In this document: in pieces, positions 1-10,990 of the stretch | How positions within the stretch are numbered: position 1 is the first letter of the stretch | How the letters are laid out: each line of letters begins with the position of its first letter | From: Pachypanchax playfairii | Lineage: Eukaryota; Chordata; Actinopteri; Cyprinodontiformes; Aplocheilidae | DNA: 64,000 nucleotides | Direction of reading: 5' to 3' | Assembly: GCA_006937955.1 (NCBI GenBank) | Contig: SSNP01000010.1 | Coordinates: 6,151,844-6,215,843 of the forward strand | Notes under the pieces: model-generated | Database searches by the model: none | What the model was told of the DNA's origin: nothing | Seen by the model: the letters and a program-made list of their open reading frames with translations, nothing else | Translations under genes and position numbers: made by a program

Positions 1-1000
1 TAGAGGCCTCCTCCATTCCACATTGCCCGGTTTTGTCTGTTGCACATTTTTCGACCGTTTTATCTTAAGCACTGTCCATCCGTGGGCCCTCATGCATATT
101 TTCTTGGCATTTTTGCAGCCACACAACTGGCTTCTAATGAAACAATCCATGTGTCCATTGTCCAGCTTTTCTTTTTTTAATTAATCTTTGTGTCTGCCAC
201 CTCTCTTTTTGGATCCTCATTGTTTGCAATCACTGGGAGTGGATGAATTTTAATACTCTGAAAGGGCTGCTGTTGGATTTTTGGGTGACAGTTTGAAAGA
301 ACATCAAAAGTCAAACACAACCTGCACAGTTTTTAAGTTCACGTTCTTCATCACCACGGGACTGTTATGATTCATGTTAGCATTGTATTTATTCAGAATT
401 CAATAAAACCATTGACTAACTTTTAAAATCTGTTCTAAATCCACATAATCTTTTAAAAGCCCTCATTATAACTGAAAAGTCAAACAGTATTTTCTGTCAC
501 TGTGTTTCTGTTTGATGGAGCTCTGGTGTTGGATGACATCCTTCATTGATAGATGCACCAGTGACTTACTCACCCTGTTTTTTCCCCCTTTGTCATTATT
601 TGGTTTGGAAGGATAACAGGACTGGTGACTAGACCACAGATGGTTGTGTTGATTGTTTCCTGATAGGGTAAGGTTGATACACAGATGGCACAGTGAAAAC
701 TGATGTCTTCAATGAGCAGAAAGCAACACAAGCAACAAAGTCTTCACCATTTAATTTCAGAGTAAATCTTGGGGAATTCTTAGACTAGCAGAGGTTAAAG
801 GAACCTAGATATAATTGTAATGCTATTTGACAACACTTGATCATAATTAAATGTAGAAAATGCATCAACTTTCCAGCTGACGGTAAACTTGTTGGATTCA
901 TCACGATGGATGGAACCAAAGACAAAGACAGAAGGATGCTTTAAGTCTTAAAATGTGATTTAAATTTTTTTGGTTTTGCTCTAGTATTTAGTGTGAGATA
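1..1000. other. unique AT-rich sequence, no gene seen
   Basis: No open frame with coding character, no tRNA-like fold and no recognisable transposon end was found on either strand. Short T-runs and an isolated AATAAA-like string near 402 are expected by chance in AT-rich DNA. Confidence 0.5.
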
Positions 1001-1004
1001 GTGA

Positions 1005-1240
1005 AGTTGGTTAGTGCTGTTGTCTGGCAGCAAGAAGGTTGCAGGTTCAACACCCAGACTCTCCTGCTGCTGATCAAAAATGGTTTGACCCTGGGTGTGA
1101 GTGCATGTGTGAATGGTTGTGTCTTCATGTGGCCCTGAGATGTAGCGGCCATCTGTCCAGGATGTATCCCGCCTCCTGCTCAATGACTAGAGGAGATAAG
1201 TACCAGCTCCCTGTGGTTAAACCAGGATGGCTGAGTGATG
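1005..1240 (+). mobile_element. SINE-like retroposon copy, tRNA-derived head, diverged
   Basis: The first ~60 bases look like a decayed tRNA gene: an A-box-like TGGTTAGTGCTG and a B-box-like GGTTCAACACC. The body then runs through a GTGTGAATGGTTGTG stretch, a CATCTGTCCAGG segment and a CCAGCTCCCTGTGG segment. The same order of blocks recurs in this window at 10058 and 16432 (minus strand) and 19325, 41375 and 45640 (plus strand), so this is a dispersed family. Tail motifs of other copies end in GGATGGATGG, which is absent or decayed here. Membership of a teleost SINE/non-LTR family is inferred from the tRNA-like head and from memory of common fish repeats. The exact family name is not known to me. 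The open frames across it are by-products. Confidence 0.65.
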
Positions 1241-1319
1241 GACTTGTCTGGTTTGAGTTGCTTATTTTTACTTCATGTCTGACGTCATATCCTGTCCTTT
1301 TGGTCTTCCTTTGGCCAAA

Positions 1320-1565
1320 ATGACATCACAGTTGGACAGTGTCTCCCACCCCATGCATGAAGATAGCTGCAGAGCTCCTTCGGTGACAGACTGCTGCATC
1401 CTCGGTACACGAAGGAGCATTTTTGTAGATCCTTCTTCGCTGCAGCTCCCAGCAAACTCAACAATGTTTAGACCTGAATTTATTGTTTGTTACTTCGCTG
1501 CTGTTATAGCTGAATTTCCCCTTTGATGGACAATAAAGGATTCTTCTTCTCCTTCTTAACTGGAG
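1320..1565 (+). mobile_element. 3' end of a non-LTR (LINE) retrotransposon, degraded
   Basis: The sequence resembles the last codons and 3' UTR of the abundant teleost LINEs that carry a CR1/L2/Rex-like reverse transcriptase. It has a TGAATTTCCCCTTTGATGG block followed by ACAATAAAGGATTC, with the polyadenylation signal AATAAA at 1532-1537 and a TTCTTCTTCTCC tail. Upstream, 1400-1445 (GAAGGAGCATTT...GATCCTTCTTCGCTGCAGC) fits the degenerate C-terminal ORF2 region. Stop codons and indels make it non-functional. It may be the tail of the same family as the reverse-transcriptase relic at 8740-9490, but that is not proven. Identification rests on remembered consensus features, not a search. Confidence 0.6.
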
Positions 1566-1904
1566 TTCAACATAAGAATTTTCTTACTTACTTACTTAAG
1601 AACAAACTGTGTAGTCAGTAATTTATTTTACATGGTATTCATTTTGCCTCTAACAATAAGGAAACTGGTGTATCTTTGACCAGGACATGTTCTTTAGCTC
1701 TCATATATAACGTGTTAACAGTTGACCTTCTTCTGCTGTACCTTCACAATATTAATAAAATTAGAAGCAGAAAAATAAACCAAACAGTTCCATAAAAGGT
1801 CACACTGACTAGATTTCTTCACTCTGTTGTCTTTACTCTCCTCACTCTAGGATTGTATGTATTATTGTTGTTGCCTTCAACTTTAACTCTGTTTCTCAAC
1901 CCAC

Positions 1905-2210
1905 AGACATGAAGACTGGTTACAACCCTCGTGTTTCTCTTCACTAGTCCTCTCAGACCCCAGCGGGTCGAGTCAGAAGGGTTCGTCCTGGTTCTGGTTC
2001 TGATGGATGTTTCCTGTTAAAACGTCACACATTTCCACTGTCTCCAGTTCATGCTGCTCAGGATGGAGGAGGATTGTGTTGAACTGATGATTCAATCCAA
2101 TCAGCTGGTTCTTTAGATAGGAATTTTTTACTAAATTGTATTTAATACTTTACAGAATCGTATCGCTAGTTGATTTAAATGTTTTCATAAAACTAACTTT
2201 GAATTTGGAG
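1905..2210 (+). repeat. diverged dispersed teleost repeat
   Basis: The blocks GGTTCTGGTTCTGATGGA, TTTCCTGTTAAAA, CCACTGTC and TTTAGATAGGAATTTTTTA occur in the order and spacing I remember from a very common interspersed repeat of fish genomes, often found near genes and in 3' UTRs. No coding capacity is visible. Both ends are eroded, so class and exact borders are uncertain. Confidence 0.45.
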
Positions 2211-2735
2211 CATTGATGTGATTTGAACTTGATGTTTCTGTGTATTTGTAATCACTGCACACTGTTCTATCAACCAGTCTAACATTTCACATGGAAGTCA
2301 CTCACACAAATAAAAACCTGCTGATAAACAGAAAGTAATCAAAACCACAAACATGTTGCCAGTAAAACTGCCACATTTAGGGATGTAAAATAATAACATT
2401 GTCAAGTTTCCTCAGGTCAAACCACCTGAAAATAAAGTTACCTTTTCATACATAAAGACGTGTTTGGATCGGCCTCTTTGATTGCAATCTTTGTTTGTGC
2501 AGCTGCCTGGTAGGAAGATTTAATCTAATGCTTTATTTATGGTTTATCATTATTTATTTATTTGATTATTTTGTAAATTATTTATCTATTGAATTATTAA
2601 TTTTTCTTCATGACTTTGCTTGCATTATTCATGACTTAATTTAAGATTATTGCACCAAGATGCCACATTGTTTAAGTGTTGAATCGCCTTTTCACATCAA
2701 GTCAGACAGGGATATTAAATCTCCCTCTCAGGCAG

Positions 2736-2749
2736 TTTTTTTTTTTTTT
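2736..2749 (+). repeat. poly-T run (14 T)
   Basis: An uninterrupted T run is read directly. Seen on the minus strand it is poly-A and could be the decayed tail of a retroposon, but no body is recognisable beside it. Confidence 0.8.
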
Positions 2750-2999
2750 CTTGAAGCAGAAGAAATAGAAAAATGATCCTGAAAGCCTGTTATTAACATA
2801 CAAACTGTTGTCCTCCCAGTTAGAGGAAAGGTGATTAGACTAATGACAAACACTGAATTACTCTTTGATTTATCGTCTTAAGCCAAAAGCGGAAGCAGAA
2901 ATAGTCATTTGTTTTATGGTGGTTACAGTAATGGGCAGACATTGTGGAAGATACACATTTTATTACCTGTTTGCTGTTCTAGCTGTGGCGCTAGTTACA

Positions 3000-3500
3000 T
3001 TCTAATCATTTCCGTTAGTTTCTGAGTTCCTCATCTTTTGATTGTTTTCTTCTGCCTAATAGTATTCTGGTTTAGGATTTTCCTGCATCTTCTTGGTTTC
3101 TTAGTCATTTTGGTGTTTATGTTTTAGTCCCTAGTGAAATTTATTTTCACTTAGTTCTTTGTGTTTTCTTGTTGCCATCCTCAGTCTGGGTTATGTGCTG
3201 CATCGGTTTTGCCTTTTCCTGAATGTTCCACACTTCCTGTCCAGCTGCCTTCACTCTTTAATCACCCATCCTCTGGGTTTGTTTGTTTCATGTGTCAGTT
3301 ACCATCATCTCGCCATGTGTTCTGTCTCTGTGTTTCCAGTAACTTTATGCCGCTCATGATTTTCTGTACGTTATTCCGTTCTGCTGCCACATCAGTATTT
3401 GTTTTGTCCATATAGAAAGTATTTTATTTTACATTTATCTTCTCGTCCCTGAGTCTTACCTGCACTTGGGTCTTTCTACTAACACTCCTGGAGACAAAAA
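3000..3500 (+). mobile_element. possible retrotransposon 3' untranslated end
   Basis: A T/C-rich, gene-free stretch ends in CCTGCACTTGGGTCTT (3459-3474). The same 16-base motif with two changes is found at 34683-34698, again after T-rich DNA. Long T/C-rich 3' regions ending in a CTGCATTTGGGTCC block are familiar from teleost non-LTR elements. The family is not identified, no reverse-transcriptase residues are visible, and the two short open frames at 3159-3415 have no coding character. Confidence 0.35.
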
Positions 3501-3519
3501 ACATCCAGACTTTGTGGAG

Positions 3520-5280
3520 AAAGGTCTGAAAATCCGACCTGAACCTTCATGTGCAAGGCAGCAGTTCTAACTAAATGTGCCACCATGCAGCAAAGTAAAA
3601 TAATACTACAAATAATGACTGAATCGTACATATTCTAAACATATTTTGGGTATTCATGTACTGAGGCCTTCAGTAAGTGATTCTGGGCTCATTTAGAATC
3701 TGAAGCACCCTTGAATGAAACAGTGAGAACAGAGCTCAAATACATCCTGAATAAAGTCATTTTACTCATTAAATCTTTGCCTCAGCTTTATCATAATGAA
3801 AAATATTAATTTAGACCTAAAATATTGTATAAAATAGAAACATGGACGAAGGTGTCGGGAGAGACAGCTGTATCTGGATGGATTCGTTATGTACTGCAAC
3901 TTTAGGACTCTGTAAACTTCTCACACTCATCTTTGAGCCACTTTTAATCTTAAAATTATAAAAGCTTAATTCAGTGTAGCATCCTGTTGAGAGGAGCACC
4001 AGCTAAAGCTCTTTAAAATGTAAATATAAGAGTGTGTGCTGTTTACAAAGCAAATCAATTTCCTTGCTTTTTATAGAAATGTAAATAATTGTAAGAGGCG
4101 TTTCTTTATTATCAACCTGTTCTTCAACATGGTTCTGTATATAAACCCTAAACAGCGATAACATAATCTCTGTATCAAAGAAAATAATTTATGTTCTTTA
4201 AGACTTTGTAGATGTAAAAGCTTGTTGTTCTCCTGTGTGCGTTACTGACAGTTCAATTCATATCAGCCGACATCTCCTAAGCGCTTCATGCCGGATCAGG
4301 ACTGCAGTGTTATCTGAATTGGAAGTGGGAAACTAAAGGAAGCTGTCATGTTGCATTCAGAGGGAGAGGTGTGTGCAGCCGAGTCTGATGTATGTGTTGC
4401 AGAGATAACAGTCCCATAGCGACACACTGGTGCAACACAAATATTCCTCTTCATCACTCTAGCACTGCCACCAGTACTTTGACTCAGATGATAACTGATT
4501 CCATGCAGCACATCTCAAAGCAGCATCAACCTCTTAAAAGCTCTCAGGAAGTAACTGCTTGGAAGGGGTGTTGACACATCAGGTGTTACAGAAATGTTGT
4601 CAGACCTCATCTGTTTTCAGAAAAAAAAACATTTATGTACACCAGCTTTTATGATTTTCTGGCACCCATAAAGTTTAAGATGCAGATACAAGTCTTCTAC
4701 ATTTCCAAACCGTATGTAAGTTAAATCTTAACAAATTTAAAAATATATTCTAAGAAAAGTAAGTTGAATTTTCTAGGTCTCATCAGTTTTTTCAACATCA
4801 TCAAAACTTTTGGTTTTGCACAAGTAAATGCTAAATACAGCATTTTGACACCTCCTTATTTTTTTGATTTGTTCTTTTCTCACTGTTTTCTCACCAAAAA
4901 AAACACAAAAAACGGTGGGAATTATTTTCCTGACTAACAAATAAAAACTTACCTCTAGTACATTTTTCTAAGTGTTTGATCAGCTGAACATCTCCAGCGC
5001 GGAGACTGTGGTTTCAAAGAGACAGGACTTGTAAATGGGATCTTCTGGCCTCATGATTGAACAGCAAAATCAGACACATTGTCCATATTAATGTAGTAAA
5101 GCTGTTCACAGAAATCACACTGTTGATACAGAATTAGTACCGGATCAAGTTGTCATCTAAAATACTTTGAAAATTTGAAAGGATAATTCTATTTTTTGTT
5201 CAGGATTTTAGGTTTCTGCTTATTATACAACCATATAGGTCGATTTTGAAAGCTCCAAAAATACATCCTGTCAGAGTGTT
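3520..5280. other. unique AT-rich sequence, no gene seen
   Basis: I see no exon-like segment, structured RNA or mobile-element end here. A-runs near 4620 and 4900 are short and impure. Confidence 0.45.
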
Positions 5281-5295
5281 TTCTGGGATTTGCAG

Positions 5296-5350
5296 AGAGC
5301 GCATGCGCACACCTTCCCAGAGGAGCTGACAAATACGCATGCGCAAGGTT
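5296..5350. promoter_or_regulatory. pair of NRF1-like sites
   Basis: Two near-consensus NRF1 motifs (YGCGCAYGCGCR) lie about 38 bp apart in otherwise CpG-poor DNA: AGCGCATGCGCA at 5298-5309 and TACGCATGCGCA at 5334-5345. Each differs from the consensus at one position. NRF1 sites normally mark promoters, and CpG-containing motifs decay quickly when methylated. This could therefore be a remote promoter, a germline-active element or a young transposon piece. No adjoining exon is visible. Confidence 0.35.
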
Positions 5351-8300
5351 TCGCTCTGTTGAGCTGAACAAAACACAAATTCTGCACCAATGTGTCTCAT
5401 TTTAATATAACGGTTAGCTTTAAAATGTAAAGATAGACATGGACACACTGAAAAGCTGAATATTCAAAAAGCAGAATGGCTAACGTTAAGGTTGCACATA
5501 GGGGTCGCATACAGAATATAGTGTCGTTTTTACAATCACAAACTCGACCAATGTGGTCGTATTTGACGTGAGGTCGGGCTCTTCTTGTGGGATTCTGTTT
5601 TCTGGAAAGGACCCTTCCTTTGTCTCAGCTTTTATTTTGTAAGATGTTACCCTCTGTGTGATTTCAATCAAATTTACTTCCAGTTTATGTCACTCAGTTT
5701 TATTTTGTAATCAGCAAATCTGTATTAAATTTACCCTTTACCCCCTTCAGTTTGTTCAGTCTCTGTATTTCCTCTGTGTTGTTTGCAACCTGTTAGTGTT
5801 TTAGTGCTTTTCATTGTCCTTGTGAGTTTGTTTATGTTCAGCTCTGAAACTGTGAGTTTCTTCATCATTCTTTACATTGACTCTAAATGCATTCAGGTAT
5901 CTTATTATTCTAAAATCTTTACACAACTCAGAAGTTTCCTACTCTCTCGAGTGAACACTGAATAGGTATGTTTACACCTCCTCACTTTTACATGTGGCAC
6001 TTTTTCTTGTTTTCACTATTTTCTCATCAAACAATATTTGTTTGCTAATGATGGGGCATTGATGTGTCAGTCGAGACCGAGCCGACTCCATGTGCTGCCT
6101 CATTTACATGAACTATGTAAATCAAATACGAAGAAAAAAATACTAGATTAAAAAAATAAACTGTTTCAGGTGTTTATTTTGTGTAATTATTTGAGATAAA
6201 AAGACATTTGTGTTCATGGCCGTGGCCTAATGTTGTTTCATTATAAATAAAAAAAATAACAGGAAAAACAATGAATATCACTTAGGAATACACGATAGTG
6301 TTATAAATAGAAAAAACATGTAAACTGAAAGATATTTAGAGGTGATGCTATAGTAGCGTTTTGGAATTAATTAGATTTCCAGTGTGACTAAAAAACTACA
6401 TTGTGTGAAGAAAAAGTACTAAATTGTATTTCAACTGAAAAATATGTTTAATTTTGAAAATTATGCAAAAGTTCAAAATAAATTCCAAAGTCAAATTTGA
6501 GAAGAGTGATAAAAGAAATAAAGAAATAAAAGACAAAAGTGAATTCAGATCTTGAACGTCACATGCTATGTCATTTTTTTATTAAAAAAATCAATGTTCT
6601 ATTTTGTTTGTTTGCCTTTTATTTCTGTAAAAAAAATTTAAAAATCACCTGTTTAATAACTGCAGCTCAGGTAGAAACTGAACGCTCCTTTTGTCGGGAG
6701 TTTTATGAGTGACGGGAGACTCTGGCTTATGGGCCTGACCATCCTTCACACCCACTTCACACTAAAAGCTGATGCGCTTTGTAGAAACGCGTGTAATTTC
6801 ACAAACATCTGCTTTAATGAGTCTTCCCCCACAAGTCTCCCTCAAACTTGTGATTGACTTGACTATAAAAAGTAGATGAAACTGTAAATCATGAGACGTA
6901 TTGTAAAATGTACTTCTGTCTTCCCGTGCTCCATAATGAAGCAGTCATTATGATTATTTTATAGGACTGAAGTTTTTAAAAACTACAAGAATGCATTACT
7001 CTGCATAATGAACAGATGTTGTGGCAACAAGCACATACATTATGCATAAAAAATTATTTCAATTTTGATTGTAGACGCTGATTTATTGAGACAAGCCTAG
7101 CTTACAACAGTAATGGATTTAGGATGTGCTTTTGTTGTGTTATTTCCATAATTAATAATAGGAAAGCAACACATTTATATGCTTTGTATTCATAGAGATA
7201 AGAGGGTTTGAGTTATAACAGATAAAATACTGCTTGCTGAACTTTAGAGCAGCCAGAATTAATTATACATCGAACTTAAACTTGTCTAAATGACAAATAA
7301 GACACAAATTCTTCTAATGCCTTCTTGCTTGTTGTTTGCATTTTGATATCCTGAAGAGAGGAGAACAACAGATGAGATAAGATAAAATTAGGGAAAGGGA
7401 AGATAATTATCACAGCATGATGTACTGTACAATAACAAAAAATCACTCTGATCTGTTCGTTATATTTATGTCTCGGATCAAGAGAAAAGTCATGAAGAAA
7501 TATAAAGTCAGGGGACAGATTTATCTTATTCTGAAATGGTCAAATGGTTTTAAAGTCAAAAAAAGAAGAAAAAAAAACTCATTATATTCCTGAATCTCAT
7601 CGTTTCAGCTGTGCTACTGTGTCTGACTTACCTTCAGTTCTTTACATTGTTCTTGATGTTTTGCATCATTTTGATTTAGTTTGTTGCTTCAATCTGAAAT
7701 ACTAGATCAAGCTACAGCGAAACTTTGACATTTTTTTCCAACTTTCTAACCAGGAAAGTTTAGTCACATTCTTATAAAATAATTGTTAAGTCAAAATCAA
7801 TTTTAGGGCAGCAAATCAAACATAAAACATCTAAACAATCAGGAGCGATTGTTGGTGTGAATGATCGTGTAAATGTAATTTAAATACATGAAATGTATTT
7901 ACAACAATAATTACTGTGTTTTATCTACGTACTTTCAACTTCTAATGAAGATATCATTCAGATAAATTAATACTTTTTTAACTTGAGCTGCACATGTGAT
8001 GCATTCAAATCACCTGAATATTAAAGGAATAGAGAATGCTTCGGATGTTGGTGTGAATGTAAATGACTGTGCTGTTGGTTTTTTAAAGATATTTGTAAAC
8101 ATCTTTGTCTGTCTTCTCACCCTCAAAGGACTGCAAAGCAACACAGTGTGACCCTGCTGGGGATAGATGCATTTGACTGTGTCTCTGCTGGACGCTCCTT
8201 TTGCAGATGTCTGCCCAACAGAGTAGAACTTGGTGGAATAAGTCCAAGGTCTGGTACACGAGGAGCTACATGAAGTGTTACAGCATTTGGCTCCACACAG

Positions 8301-8735
8301 TAGAATTAATGATTTGAAGACACATAGTTGGTGAATAATTGATTCCAGCCCCGAGGATGGTTAGGAGCTGAGTAAAAGACTAATAAATCATTTGTGGTGC
8401 TGCCAGTTGTCACTTTCAATTATTTCTGGGTTTGTGATAAACTGCTGCACCTGCCAGCTGCCGGTCCCACTATTCCTCGGAGCACAAAGGGACAACTTTA
8501 CCCAAACTTTGCTCTTGGCAATGCCTGATACAAACAGCTGCCCTTTAGCAGCCGTGGAGGACAAAGGGAATTATAAAAATAAACAAACAGAATTTAATAT
8601 TTTTAAAACATTACCTCTCTTGCATCATTTTTGTCTTTTTATTTTTGCAAATTCTCATGATATTAAATGTCCATCACTAGCATTAAAATGGGGTTGTGCA
8701 GATCAGTTAAGAGTGAACAGCAGTCTAAGTGAATG
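5351..8735. other. unique AT-rich sequence, no gene seen
   Basis: Nothing with coding character was found. Of note are a double GATA string (GATGAGATAAGATAAAA) at 7371-7387, a GC-richer patch at 6660-6860 that could be a conserved block, and a T/C-rich stretch at 5690-5890 similar in texture to the 3.0-3.5 kb region. None supports a feature call. Confidence 0.4.
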
Positions 8736-8739
8736 TCTT

Positions 8740-9490
8740 GTTCTGACCCACCTTAAGAGATCACAGACCCTCATCTGGACCCCCTGCAGTTCACCTACAG
8801 AGCAGACAGGTCTCTATACGATGCTGTAAACATAGCCCTCCAGCATCTGGACTCCCCTATGCAAGGATCCTGTTTGTGGACTTCAGCTCTGCATTCAACA
8901 CAACCATCCCAGCTCTTCTGCAGAAACAACCTCTCCAACTGTGCATGTCCAACACCATCTGCAGGTGGATCACAGACTTCATGAACAACAGGAAGCAGCA
9001 CAAGAAGCTGGGAAAACTGGTTTCAGACCACCGGACCATCAGCACAGGTCTACTAAAGGCTCCCTGTACACCAACAACTGCACCTTCACCCTCATCAGTC
9101 TCATCTCTGAGGGTGATGAGTCCACCTACAGGTGTGAGATTGACCGTCTAATGTCCTGGTGTGAGATCAACAACCTGGAGCTCAATGAGCTAAAACAGTG
9201 GAGATGGTTCAGGCAGAACTCACACTCCCCGGCTCCATCAGTGTCTAGAAGGACACAGTGGATCCTTCTGCTTCCTGGGTACCATCATCTCTCAGGACCT
9301 TTAGTGGAAGATGAACATCAGCTCTCTCACCAGAAGATGGACTTCCTGCAACAACTGAGGAAGTTCGACATCAATGATGCTGTATTTCTATACCTCCATC
9401 ATGGAGTCCATCCTCACATCCTCCATCACCATCAGGTCCACTGCAGCTTCAGCCAAGAACAAGGGCCGACTGCAGTGTATCATCATCAAA
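8740..9490 (+). pseudogene. LINE reverse transcriptase relic, frameshifted and internally deleted
   Basis: Conceptual translation, switching frame several times, gives recognisable pieces of a non-LTR reverse transcriptase of the type common in teleost CR1/L2/Rex-like elements. They are LDPLQFTYRADRS (near 8776), FVDFSSAFNTTIPALLQ (8873, RT motif A with its catalytic Asp), CRWITDFMNNRKQH (8960), DHRTISTG (9028), then SLYTNNCT, EGDESTY and NNLELNELK (9060-9190). The C-terminal segment ends near 9490 with a KNKGRLQ-like remnant. Between STG and EGDES most of the region that should hold the S-P-Q-G turn and the catalytic F-A-D-D motif is missing, so the copy is dead. In an intact element this enzyme performs target-primed reverse transcription. 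Long open frames at 8876-9151 and 8941-9588 cover only parts of the relic, in mixed frames. Confidence 0.85.
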
Positions 9491-9554
9491 TTCCTTGTAT
9501 AGAGCAAATAATTTTTGGCAGTAAATTGATACTGATCTCAGTTTGGAGAATGAG

Positions 9555-9850
9555 AATCAATATTAATTGTATCTATAAAGCACATTAAAACAACAGACGT
9601 TAAACAAGACCAAACAAGCAATAAAGTAATTAAACATCAAGGACAGTAAAAACAAAATAAAAGTGAACAGAATGCCACAAATCCATTAGACCTAACTGGA
9701 AATCAATAAGAATTTTTGTTGAAGGAATGAGGTTAAAGGTTGACTTGTGAGAGCAGAGAAGGTACAGGTGTGTCAACAAGGACAGCTCCTGAAAAATACC
9801 TTCGTGCTTGTTAGTTGAATTTGCTTGGAGTTGTTCCACTTCTTTAACCA
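9555..9850 (+). repeat. possible dispersed repeat, low support
   Basis: The motif TATAAAGCACATTAAAACAAC and the A-rich tract after it resemble a common fish repeat in which a 'tatagcac...aaaacaac' block precedes an A-rich stretch. The copy is too eroded for borders or class. It follows the reverse-transcriptase relic directly but need not belong to it. Confidence 0.3.
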
Positions 9851-10057
9851 ACATTTCTTCTTATATACATTCTAGCTCATGCTGCCAAAGAAAACTGCAC
9901 ATTGTTTTCACTTTTGTAAGTATTAACATTTACATTTTTAGTCCATATGTCCATATACACACGTCGGCAAATATATGACATGTGGACAGTAAGTCAGCAA
10001 TTCACGTTTCCCACTTTCTGCAGATGTTCACATTCTCTCACCTCCAGTTATTGTCCA

Positions 10058-10180
10058 TTTAAAACATCATTGGTACACATGTGCAGGGAGAACATGCAAA
10101 CTCTAAAGGCCTAAGCCCAGAACCCTGGACTGTCTCACTGTAAGACAATAGTGCTACCAACTGCGCCACCGTGCAGCCCT
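10058..10180 (-). mobile_element. SINE-like copy, 5' half
   Basis: On the minus strand it reads GGTGGCGCAGTTGGTAGCAC (A-box region), a degenerate CAGGGTTCTGGG B-box region, then GAGTTTGCATGTTCTCCCTGC. The last block is almost identical to the minus-strand copy at 16432-16582. The downstream half with the GGATG tail is absent. Confidence 0.7.
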
Positions 10181-10740
10181 GACTCTGGTCCCAAACCTGT
10201 AAATAATGTCCATATTCTCCAAAGTGACTTATAAGGATTTTAAACAAACATGACCTCACCTGATTGTTAGAAGCAGCGTTGTCCCTCTTTTACTGTCATA
10301 AAACCACTTCTTTAAATATTGCATCATTATATTAAAAAAGTTCAACATTTAGTTCTAGTTAGTGCTTATATTGTCTTTTTATTCAACCTTTTCTGGAAGA
10401 AAACATCATCTTTAATAAACACTCATGAAAAAAAGAAAAACATAATAATCAAAAGAGATTTCCAGTAATTAAACAATACCGAGAGAAAAATGGTAAACAT
10501 GGAGACTTTATTCATTTATTTCTTAATAAAGCACGCTTTAGAGAAACAGAAGCCTTAAAATAAAACTAACTTCCAAGAATAATTTTTCTTTTAATATTAA
10601 AATAATTTGATTCCTCTGCATCATCAACATGTAGCCTTGATGCAAATAAAGAATCAATACATGATCCTGTGCTGTTGCATATTTCCACTATTGCAAATAA
10701 GTTCCTTTCAGCTGTTGTTGTGCAGCTCATGCTAAGTAAT

Positions 10741-10990
10741 TGCAGCGCCGGTAGTACAGTGTAGAGATATTATTGCATTTGACAGCTGATAGAGAGCAGG
10801 GAAGCATTAAAGAGACAGAGCTGGAGTGTGGTCCATCTGTGAAGGGTGGTGGTGGTGATGGGGGTAGGGGGGCGGGTTGCGGCAGCCCCCCAGGGCATTC
10901 AAACAACTCAAACAGCATTAGCAGGAGATCTTCCTGCCTTTACCGCAGCTTTCACGCCTCACTCCTCTTCCAACATAAATACGAGGCAAC
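10741..10990. other. GC-richer unique block with G-rich core
   Basis: This block stands out from its AT-rich surroundings. G-runs at 10844-10846, 10860-10864, 10867-10872 and 10874-10876 satisfy a simple G-quadruplex pattern on the plus strand. The 10773-11015 open frame has low-complexity Gly content from this tract and no domain. It could be conserved noncoding sequence or a simple-sequence expansion. Confidence 0.35.

Noticed and set aside
8941..9588. 215-codon open frame as a gene
   Set aside because: It is mostly out of frame with the reverse-transcriptase relic beneath it and has no domain of its own.
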